From the NCBI GenBank assembly GCA_947496905.1, contig CANMEW010000059.1, positions 1-8,312 of the forward strand: a stretch of 8,312 nucleotides of DNA. The letters run 5' to 3'. The translations under genes were made by a program, and so were the position numbers. Of the stretch, positions 1 through 5,915 are shown piece by piece (within the stretch, counting starts at the first letter, position 1; each line of letters begins with the position of its first letter). The notes beneath the pieces are model-generated. The model ran no database searches. It was given only the letters and a program-made list of their open reading frames with translations, and was not told the DNA's origin. The stretch is from Rickettsiales bacterium. Its GTDB lineage: Bacteria; Pseudomonadota; Alphaproteobacteria; Rickettsiales; UBA1997.

Positions 1-397
<397 letters not shown>

Positions 398-487
398 TGA
401 GAATTTGTTCTGACTTCACTCAATTAAACGTAATACCAAAACCAGCAGAATTTCTCCTGCAAAATTTCGATAAAAATATTTAAAAGA

Positions 488-508
488 GATAGTCCAGATC
501 GGACTATC
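488..508. repeat. Perfect 8-bp inverted repeat in the 16S leader region
   Basis: GATAGTCC (488-495) and GGACTATC (501-508) are exact reverse complements around the 5-nt loop AGATC. On the minus strand the hairpin would sit about 90 nt before the mature 16S 5' end and is followed by TCTTTTAAATATTTTT. On the plus strand it is followed by GCCTTTATTTTTCT. Both sides are T-rich enough for a weak intrinsic terminator. It could end the lptA-lptB-holA transcript, act as an rRNA leader element, or be a processing signal; sequence alone does not separate these. Confidence 0.55.
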
Positions 509-714
509 GCCTTTATTTTTCTCATTTTGTTTTTTTTCAAAAACATAAATCGACTATTCACGATGATAAATAACAGCAGAAAGTAAAACTTGAGAAGACC
601 TATGAAGCTTAAGATTGACTAAAATCTTGATAAGTCAGGCTGAAGGAATTGAACAACATAATCTCTGGAATCACGAACTCTTGGATCGCTAGCGGTTCTG
701 CTATTTAAACCTGC

Positions 715-753
715 AAAACCGTAGGAAGGCGGGCACTCTATGGGCGGTTTTTT
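715..753 (+). terminator. Terminator-like hairpin with T-tract, no obvious upstream gene
   Basis: On the plus strand CCGTAG (719-724) pairs with CTATGG (738-743), one pair being G-U. Alternatively AAACCG pairs with CGGTTT (745-750). Seven T follow. The same DNA on the minus strand gives a poorer stem (an A-C mismatch) and only four T, so as a terminator of holA it would be weak. No plus-strand gene precedes it within the window except the antisense of 16S. It may therefore mark an unannotated plus-strand transcript, or be incidental. Confidence 0.3.
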
Positions 754-801
754 TCTTGTCAATAGGGCTGGTAGAATTTTTTGCAACACCGCATCTCAGC
801 T

Positions 802-1818
802 TTACAGACAACCTTGCAAGAGGTTTGTAACTGAAAGTTTCGGCGCGATTATTCCACTTTTGATTTCGATCTCCAAACGCTCCAAGGCATGTAATTTTTT
901 TACCAAAAAACTCATCGGTAAATCCTTAAGATGTTTACGGAATTCAATTTCGGTTTTGAAAAAAAGCTGCTGCGCCTTTACTGCCGAATCAAAATCGGCA
1001 CTATTAGACTCAATACTCGCTTTCGCAAAATATAGTTTCTGCAAGTAATTCGCTAAAAAACGAATTAGAGTAATTGACTCAACCCCATCGCGAAAAAGCT
1101 TTTCACTCTGCAACAAAGCAACATCAAATTTTCTTGCCGCGAAACTCATCACAAATTCATTCACGGAAATCTCTGATTCAGAAGATGACAACTCCTCCAC
1201 AAGATCATGACTCAGATTTTTGTCCTCACCTAAAAAGGCTAAAATTTTTTCCATCTCCAGAAGAATAATTTGGCGATTTTTACCAAATTTTTTCGACAAT
1301 AAATCCACGACTTGGTGATTAAATTTTACCCCCCTTCCCACTAATTCACTCGCAATGAATTTTTTAATTACGCTCTCATTATCTTCGTAACATGCGATCG
1401 TGGCGAAATATGGATTACTCTCCGCAACCTTACGCAAGGCCGATGATTTATCCAAATCGCCAGCTTGAACTAAAATAAAATTGTCACTCTTTTGAGAAAA
1501 ATCCGGATCTTGAAAAAGTAATTTTAACGCCGCCGCAGAAGCAGATTCGCAATCTTTTACTAAAATTAATTTTCTACCCCCAAGCATTGGGTAGGAAAAA
1601 AATTCGTCAGCTAGAAGTCCCGCCTCCTCAGCAAGCCTCTCCTTGCTTAAATTTGCGACTAAAAATGGATCGGATAAATCTGGTGAAATTTTTTTGGCGA
1701 TTGCGTCGAAGCGGTAATTTACAGCAGACAACTCCGGCCCGAACACTAGACATCCGGCAATTTTTTCTTGGGCAATTTTTTGGATGTAGCCATCTATTTG
1801 GTAGGGAGCAATTTTCAT
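802..1818 (-). CDS. holA: DNA polymerase III subunit delta
   Basis: HolA is the clamp-loader delta subunit that opens the beta sliding clamp so the loader can place it on DNA; it acts at the replication fork. The 338-residue length matches the family (about 340). The N-terminal segment CLVFGPELSAVNYR (23-36) is the degenerate Walker-A region typical of delta, which lacks a real P-loop. MLGGRKLILVKD (78-89), the LVQAGDLDKSSALRK segment (116-130, with the usual S-x-LRK) and the helical collar region beginning with ISVNEFVMSFAARK (217-230) follow in the expected order. The ATG abuts the lptB TAG stop with no gap and has no clear Shine-Dalgarno sequence, so it is probably translated by coupling. 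It is the last gene of the minus-strand run. Divergence is considerable, but domain order and length make the call firm. Confidence 0.88.
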   Translation of the reverse strand: MKIAPYQIDGYIQKIAQEKIAGCLVFGPELSAVNYRFDAIAKKISPDLSDPFLVANLSKERLAEEAGLLADEFFSYPMLGGRKLILVKDCESASAAALKLLFQDPDFSQKSDNFILVQAGDLDKSSALRKVAESNPYFATIACYEDNESVIKKFIASELVGRGVKFNHQVVDLLSKKFGKNRQIILLEMEKILAFLGEDKNLSHDLVEELSSSESEISVNEFVMSFAARKFDVALLQSEKLFRDGVESITLIRFLANYLQKLYFAKASIESNSADFDSAVKAQQLFFKTEIEFRKHLKDLPMSFLVKKLHALERLEIEIKSGIIAPKLSVTNLLQGCL

Positions 1819-2544
1819 CTAAATTTTAAAATCTTCGCCGAGATAAACCTTCCTAACTTCAACATGGTCGACAATTTCACCTTTCGTTCCCGACGTAAGA
1901 ATGGCGCCATCGTAAACGATGTAAGCGCGATCAACAATGGACAGTGTTTCGCGAACATTGTGATCAGTAATCAACACGCCGATTCCACGATCTTTTAATT
2001 GCGTCACCATTTGACGAATGTCATTCACCGCAATTGGATCAACGCCAGCAAATGGCTCGTCTAGCAAGATGAATGACGGATTAGTGGCAAGTGCGCGCGC
2101 GATTTCAACTCTTCTTCTCTCCCCTCCTGAAAGCGCCAATGCATGCGATTTGCGAATGTGATTAATGGAAAATTCTTCCAATAATTCTTCTAACCTTCCT
2201 TCGCGCTTAGCCTTGTCCGCCTCAGCAATTTCAAGGATTGAGCGAATATTGTCCTCAACATTCATGCCACGAAAAATTGAAGCTTCTTGTGGTAAATAGC
2301 CAATACCCAAGCGCGCGCGCTGATACATTGGCATGCCGGTGATGTCGAGCTGATCAATAAAAATATTTCCCAAACTCACCTCAACCAAACCAACAATCAT
2401 GTAAAAACATGTGGTTTTGCCAGCGCCATTCGGACCAAGCAAGCCAACTACTTCTCCCTGCTTGATGTCGAAACTAATGTCGCGAATTACCGTTTTTTTG
2501 CCGTATTTTTTATTCAGGTTTCTTGCGCTTAAAACTTTATTCAT
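1819..2544 (-). CDS. lptB: LPS export ABC transporter ATP-binding protein
   Basis: LptB is the cytoplasmic ATPase of the LptB2FGC complex, which extracts lipopolysaccharide from the inner membrane and pushes it along the LptA bridge. All ABC motifs are intact: Walker A GPNGAGKT (37-44), Q-loop YLPQE (Q86), signature LSGGERRR (138-145), Walker B ILLDEP (159-164) and H-loop H195. The YLPQEASIFRGMNVEDNI stretch (83-100) is highly characteristic of LptB rather than of other ABC ATPases. I start it at 2544 (MNKVLSARNL, 241 residues, the family length). An in-frame ATG at 2592 would add 16 Lys/Gln-rich residues that are only the other-frame reading of the lptA tail. With this start the ATGAATAA overlap with the lptA stop is 8 nt. 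Neighbours lptA and holA suggest one transcript. Confidence 0.96.
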   Translation of the reverse strand: MNKVLSARNLNKKYGKKTVIRDISFDIKQGEVVGLLGPNGAGKTTCFYMIVGLVEVSLGNIFIDQLDITGMPMYQRARLGIGYLPQEASIFRGMNVEDNIRSILEIAEADKAKREGRLEELLEEFSINHIRKSHALALSGGERRRVEIARALATNPSFILLDEPFAGVDPIAVNDIRQMVTQLKDRGIGVLITDHNVRETLSIVDRAYIVYDGAILTSGTKGEIVDHVEVRKVYLGEDFKI

Positions 2545-3187
2545 TTTTTTTCTTTTTTGATTTTTTTGCCTGATCTCGGACATCATCTCCAATCACCACC
2601 ACAACTCGCTTGTCTTCGCCATCACCCTTCACGGAAGCCTCATTTTTTTTGCCAACAAAATTCCCTTTTTTGCTCTTTAAATTGTAGACGAATTTATCAC
2701 CACTAGCAATTGATGTGCCGTTATTTACGACAACATTTTTCTCTAAAACAAAAATATTTTCTGCTGGATCGTAATAGCCAGAATCCCCATTGGCGATGAA
2801 TTCTTCGCTGAAAATTTTTACATTTTCTGTGGCGTCAATTCTCTTAATTGCAGATTTTTTATTACCGGCTTCATCTAATTTTTTTTCGCTTTTTTCGTCG
2901 TAAAGCACGGTCATTTTTTCCGCCAATAAACTGCTGTCATCTTTTTCAACAACCACATTGTGAATGAAATCTACAGTCTGAGATTTTCTCTTGATGTCGA
3001 TGATGTCGGACCTTATTCTCGTTGGCGTTTCAGCCTTTCCGGACTTTGATTTCATTGGCACCAACGTCTGACCAATCGTCTGACCAATCGCCTGACTAAA
3101 ACCTTGGCCAAAACCCGCAAAAAACAAAATTCCGCAGCTCAAAATGATGAATAAATTTAAAAATAAATTCGGTTGGAAGCGTTTCAC
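2537..3187 (-). CDS. lptA: LptA/OstA-family periplasmic LPS transport protein
   Basis: This protein is predicted to form the periplasmic beta-jellyroll bridge carrying LPS from LptC to LptD. The OstA-like fold is seen in two blocks: IRSDIIDIKRKSQTVDFIHNVV-type strands with LLAEKMTVLYDEKSE, then IKRIDATENVKIFSEEF, ANGDSGYYDPAENIFVLEKNV and ASGDKFVYNLKSKKG. The C terminus is a Lys-rich tail. I prefer a GTG start at 3187, preceded by AGAGAA. It gives a textbook signal peptide (MKRFQPN, a hydrophobic core LFLNLFIILSCGILFFAG, then a likely cleavage after FSQA) and 216 residues. An ATG at 3247 is also in frame (236 residues), but adds 20 unlikely residues antisense to the DUF192 membrane segment. 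A TTG at 3139 would leave no charged n-region. lptC, the usual upstream neighbour, is absent. Confidence 0.87.
   Translation of the reverse strand: MKRFQPNLFLNLFIILSCGILFFAGFGQGFSQAIGQTIGQTLVPMKSKSGKAETPTRIRSDIIDIKRKSQTVDFIHNVVVEKDDSSLLAEKMTVLYDEKSEKKLDEAGNKKSAIKRIDATENVKIFSEEFIANGDSGYYDPAENIFVLEKNVVVNNGTSIASGDKFVYNLKSKKGNFVGKKNEASVKGDGEDKRVVVVIGDDVRDQAKKSKKKKNE
3066..3096 (-). repeat. 12-bp tandem repeat inside lptA
   Basis: On the plus strand the unit GTCTGACCAATC occurs twice in a row (3066-3077 and 3078-3089), followed by a partial third copy with one change (GCCTGAC, 3090-3096). In the protein it encodes the four-residue repeat around AIGQTIGQT just after the predicted signal-peptide cleavage point. 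It is in frame, so copy-number changes would only lengthen or shorten a linker. Confidence 0.8.
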
Positions 3188-3659
3188 TTTTTCTCTGATT
3201 TGCGTGGTTATTCCTCTTTTTGTAATTGTGCGCGCGCCCCAATTCATTAAGGATAGCGAGATTTTAGACTTTAACCAAAATCCAAAAAGCTACGATGTCG
3301 AGCTGCAAATTCTCGATTCCAACAATGAAAAAGTAACGGAATTTCTAGTCGCGATTGCCGATGATGATTACAAAAAAATGTACGGCCTGATGAACCTCTC
3401 CAACTTACCACCAAGCTACGGTATGCTGTTTCCATTATCGAAAAATCAAGTCATCATGATGTGGATGAGAAACACGCGCATACCGCTCGACATGCTTTTC
3501 ATCGACGAAAATAACATCATCGACAGCATTGAAGCCAATGCCACGCCTTACTCTCGGAAAATTGTCGCCTCCAAAAAAGAGGTGAGAAAAGTTTTAGAAA
3601 TTAATGGAGGGTTAGCCAAAAAACATGGGATCCAACCCGGACAGCAAGTTAAATTCTAG
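3144..3659 (+). CDS. DUF192 (UPF0127) family protein with N-terminal membrane anchor or signal
   Basis: The function of this family is not established; members are small, often exported beta-rich domains. The DUF192 core covers about residues 48-171. Its recognisable signatures are MYGLMNLSNLPPSYGMLFPL (79-98), MMWMRNTRIPLDMLFIDENN (105-124), SIEANATPYS (128-137) and the ending VLEINGGLAKKHGIQPGQQV. The N terminus MMNKFKNKFGWKR followed by FTFSLICVVIPLFVIVRAP (14-32) is a signal peptide or uncleaved anchor, so the domain should be periplasmic. Start is the ATG at 3144 or the adjacent one at 3147; there is no strong ribosome-binding site. Its first 15 codons lie antisense to the lptA signal-peptide codons, so the two divergent genes overlap head to head. 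hisD follows 6 nt after its stop, suggesting co-transcription. Confidence 0.88.
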   Translation: MMNKFKNKFGWKRFTFSLICVVIPLFVIVRAPQFIKDSEILDFNQNPKSYDVELQILDSNNEKVTEFLVAIADDDYKKMYGLMNLSNLPPSYGMLFPLSKNQVIMMWMRNTRIPLDMLFIDENNIIDSIEANATPYSRKIVASKKEVRKVLEINGGLAKKHGIQPGQQVKF

Positions 3660-3665
3660 AATTTC

Positions 3666-4973
3666 ATGAAAATTTTTTTAACCGAAAAGCCAATCACGCC
3701 TAACCTTGAAGGCCTAGAAAAATCAGCGCTTGGGAAGTTCATCACCACATCACAAAAAACAGATTTAAACATCGCAGTAACCGTCGAGGAAATAATTTAC
3801 GACGTCCGAAAAAATGGTGACAAAGCACTCATTTCCTACTCCAACGAGTTCGACAAAACTCATTTTAAAAAAACTGACGACTTTTTTGTCTCAGAAAAAG
3901 AACTCGCGGTAGCAGAGAAAAATCTGCACCCCGAAGTCAAAAATGCCCTCAAAATGGCTTACAGCCGCATCAAAAATTACCACCAAAAGCAGCTGCCAGC
4001 AGACTTCAATTTCAAGGACGATCAAGGTGTTGAGTTGGGAAATATTTGGCGCGCGATTGACTCCATTGGAATTTACACTCCCGGTGGCACTGCCTCTTAC
4101 CCAAGCTCCGTTTTAATGTCAGCAGTTCCGGCGATTGTTGCGGGAGTTAGTAATATCAGCATGTGCGTTCCCGCAAATGCCGGAGAAATTAATCCTGCGG
4201 TTTTGTTTGCTGCCAAAATTTGCGGCATCAAAAAAATTTACAAAATTGGCGGAGCGCAAGCAATCGCCGCTCTTGCCTTCGGAACAAAAACCGTTGCCAA
4301 GGTAAATAAAATTGTTGGACCTGGGAACGCTTACGTTGCCTGCGCAAAAAAAATTCTCTTCGGTCAAGTTGGGATCGACATGATTGCTGGTCCAACCGAT
4401 TTAATCATCATTGCCGATAAAACTGCCAACCCCGCTTGGGTCTCTGCTGACGCCCTTTCTCAGCTTGAACATGGGATCGATTCCAAGGTCTTCGTCATTA
4501 CTGATGACCAAAATTTTGCACTAAAAATTCTCACTGAAATCAGCGCCTTAAAAGAAAAATTACCACGCAAAAAAATCATCGAAAAATCTCTGAAAAATTC
4601 GGCAATTTTTGTGGTAAAAAATTTAAATGACGCCGCGCATCTCGTGAATTTTATTGCTCCCGAACATCTGGAAATCGCCACCAAAAATCCTGAAAAATTC
4701 TTACCAAAAATCCAAAATGCTGGCGCAATTTTTCTTGGAAATTACACGCCAGAAGCAATTGGCGACTACATGGCCGGACCAAGTCACACCTTGCCAACAT
4801 CAGCTTCAGCAAAATTCTCTAGCGGTCTTTCGGTCTTTGATTTTTTGAAAAGAATCTCCCTCATTTCCTGCGACCAAAAATCCTTTAACAATCTCGCTGA
4901 TGCCACGTCACTTTTAGCAGCCTGCGAAGGATTAGACGCCCACAAACTCAGCGTTGAAATCAGGAGAAGATAA
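3666..4973 (+). CDS. hisD: Histidinol dehydrogenase
   Basis: HisD carries out the last two steps of histidine synthesis, oxidising L-histidinol to L-histidine with two NAD+ at a zinc site. The 435-residue protein is full length. Family landmarks in order: GIYTPGGTASYPSSVLMSAVPA (135-156), GGAQAIAALAFGT (195-207), IVGPGNAYVACAKK (216-229) and IDMIAGPTDLIIIAD (237-251). The four zinc ligands expected from E. coli HisD are all present: Q266 and H269 (SQLEHG), D367 (GDYMAGPSHTLPT) and H426 (LDAHKLSV). The catalytic E333-H334 pair sits in APEHLEI. So the enzyme looks active. The start ATG lies 6 nt after the DUF192 stop with no clear Shine-Dalgarno sequence. No other his gene is nearby, which is unusual beside what is known of Rickettsiales. 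Base composition matches the neighbours. Confidence 0.97.
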   Translation: MKIFLTEKPITPNLEGLEKSALGKFITTSQKTDLNIAVTVEEIIYDVRKNGDKALISYSNEFDKTHFKKTDDFFVSEKELAVAEKNLHPEVKNALKMAYSRIKNYHQKQLPADFNFKDDQGVELGNIWRAIDSIGIYTPGGTASYPSSVLMSAVPAIVAGVSNISMCVPANAGEINPAVLFAAKICGIKKIYKIGGAQAIAALAFGTKTVAKVNKIVGPGNAYVACAKKILFGQVGIDMIAGPTDLIIIADKTANPAWVSADALSQLEHGIDSKVFVITDDQNFALKILTEISALKEKLPRKKIIEKSLKNSAIFVVKNLNDAAHLVNFIAPEHLEIATKNPEKFLPKIQNAGAIFLGNYTPEAIGDYMAGPSHTLPTSASAKFSSGLSVFDFLKRISLISCDQKSFNNLADATSLLAACEGLDAHKLSVEIRRR

Positions 4974-5180
4974 AATCGGGGCGAGTTCAAAAAAACCTCG
5001 ATCCGCGCCTATGGCTGCTCCAAGACCACTCGCTTAGAGCCGCATGCGCTCAAGGCAGTTACCTCAAAAATTACTAATTCCATTTTTTGCAAATCAAACT
5101 CTGTAAAGCCTTGAATTTAGGGCATCGAGCAAAAAGTCTAATTTTCTCCGGCTCGGAGAAAATTCAACAAAACCATCAAA
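4974..5180. other. Spacer between hisD and bamD with GC-rich folded segment; possible RNA
   Basis: About 4977-5065 is clearly richer in G and C than the surrounding AT-rich DNA. It can fold into an interrupted stem: GCGC (5005-5008) with GCGC (5046-5049), AT (5011-5012) with AT (5044-5045), and GCTC (5017-5020) with GAGC (5037-5040). The apical loop is about 16 nt. In an AT-rich genome such an island often marks a structured RNA. On the minus strand the island ends in a run of seven T (4988-4994). No frame is convincingly coding: all three plus frames stay open for about 35-45 codons, but without a good start. I could not match it to tRNA, SRP RNA, RNase P, tmRNA or 6S RNA. The remainder, 5070-5139, is AT-rich and probably holds the bamD promoter. 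Confidence 0.35.
5140..5164. repeat. Perfect 11-bp inverted repeat upstream of bamD
   Basis: AATTTTCTCCG (5140-5150) and CGGAGAAAATT (5154-5164) are exact reverse complements around the 3-nt loop GCT, ending 16 nt before the bamD ATG. The T-run is on the 5' arm and the A-run on the 3' arm, the reverse of an intrinsic terminator, so on the plus strand it is not a terminator. TCTAAT at 5137-5142 resembles a -10 hexamer and would place the start of transcription inside the repeat. A regulator-binding site or a 5'-UTR hairpin is therefore more likely. This is inference. Confidence 0.6.
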
Positions 5181-5915
5181 ATGAAAAAGCTCACTTACCT
5201 AATTTTTTTTCTGAGTTTGGTTTTTTCTTGTTCAAAAAAAGACGAAAAAACTAGTGCAGAAATCGCTTACACCAAGGCGATGAAAATTCTGAAAAATAAA
5301 AATTATTCCGAAGCAGCTAGTGAATTTGAAAAAATAGACGACGACTTCCCCTTCTCGAAATGGGCAATCAAAGGCCAATCCATGGCGATCTACGCGCGCT
5401 ACAAGGACGAAGATTACGCCAAGTTGGTGACGGTAGCTGACGACTTTCTACATCTCTACCCAAGCAGCGAATACGTGCCCTACGCAATCTACATGAAAGG
5501 CCTCTCCTACTACAATCAAATCCCCGACATCACTCGCGCGCAAGACAACACTCAGCAAGCCTCATTTGCTTTTCGTGAGCTAGTGGCACGATTCCCTAGA
5601 GACGAACATTCCTTGGATGCTACTCAAAAATTGATTTTCGTTGATGAGCACTTAGCGGGGACAAAAATGTCGGTTGGTCGCTACCAAATCAAAAGCCGCA
5701 ATTACGTTGGCGCTCTAAGTAATTTTTCTGACGTCACAACACGCTACCGCAACACTCAGCAAGTGCCGGAGGCTTATTTCCGTCTCAATGAAATTTACTA
5801 CAAAATTGGCTTGAAGGCAGAAGCGGAGCATGCGCAATTCCAACTAGAATCCAAATTCCCAGAAAATTACTGGACTAAACTTTCTGAAAAAAATCATGGG
5901 GAATACGATAAATAA
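5181..5915 (+). CDS. bamD: Outer membrane protein assembly factor BamD (ComL-type lipoprotein)
   Basis: BamD is the essential lipoprotein partner of BamA in the machine that inserts beta-barrel proteins into the outer membrane. The N terminus MKKLTYLIFFLSLVFSC is a lipoprotein signal with lipobox LVFS-C, so the mature protein begins at the lipidated C17 and is anchored to the inner face of the outer membrane. The rest is helical TPR-like repeats: AEIAYTKAMKILKNKNYSEAASEFEKID (26-53), YAKLVTVADDFLHLYPSSEYVPYAIYMKGLSYY (79-111), QQASFAFRELVARFPRDEHSLDA (125-147) and NYVGALSNFSDVTTRY (174-189). The IPDITRAQDNTQQA insert before the third repeat matches the BamD pattern. The 244-residue length is typical. 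No strong Shine-Dalgarno sequence precedes the ATG. bioA begins inside its last codons. Confidence 0.94.
   Translation: MKKLTYLIFFLSLVFSCSKKDEKTSAEIAYTKAMKILKNKNYSEAASEFEKIDDDFPFSKWAIKGQSMAIYARYKDEDYAKLVTVADDFLHLYPSSEYVPYAIYMKGLSYYNQIPDITRAQDNTQQASFAFRELVARFPRDEHSLDATQKLIFVDEHLAGTKMSVGRYQIKSRNYVGALSNFSDVTTRYRNTQQVPEAYFRLNEIYYKIGLKAEAEHAQFQLESKFPENYWTKLSEKNHGEYDK

Larger units (their letters stand above)
398..801. other. Intergenic stretch upstream of 16S rRNA; hairpins, no confident gene
   Basis: This 404-nt gap separates the end of holA from the 16S 5' end and must contain the rRNA leader, and probably its promoter, unless 16S is co-transcribed with holA. Visible content: a perfect 8-bp inverted repeat with a 5-nt loop at 488-508; a terminator-like hairpin at 715-753 followed by seven T on the plus strand; and a minus-strand open frame of 57 codons (789 to 619, GTG start) just after holA. 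No tRNA cloverleaf, boxA-like antitermination motif or convincing -35/-10 pair was recognised. Composition between about 610 and 750 is somewhat less AT-rich than 400-600. Confidence 0.6.

Noticed and set aside
433..462. Possible 16S promoter on the minus strand: TTGCAG (457-462), 18-nt spacer, TGGTAT (433-438)
   Set aside because: The -10 match is poor, and the implied leader of about 30 nt is short for an rRNA precursor. Other candidates further up were no better.
740..1829. Plus-strand open frames at 740-1048, 1074-1268 and 1587-1829
   Set aside because: They lie antisense to holA, show no family features, and the minus-strand protein is a clear HolA.
2545..2592. 16-residue N-terminal extension of LptB from the ATG at 2592
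   Set aside because: The extra residues are only the other-frame reading of the lptA Lys-rich tail, and LptB proteins normally begin near residue 17 of this reading.
4119..4990. Minus-strand frames at 4119-4367, 4460-4684 and 4784-4990, and the plus-strand frame at 4654-4848
   Set aside because: They are shadows of the intact hisD, without recognisable domains.
4974..5114. Continuation of the hisD frame past its stop for about 45 codons, and a second overlapping plus frame
   Set aside because: HisD already has a normal family C terminus at its TAA, neither frame has a usable start, and open frames are expected by chance in GC-rich DNA with few stop codons.
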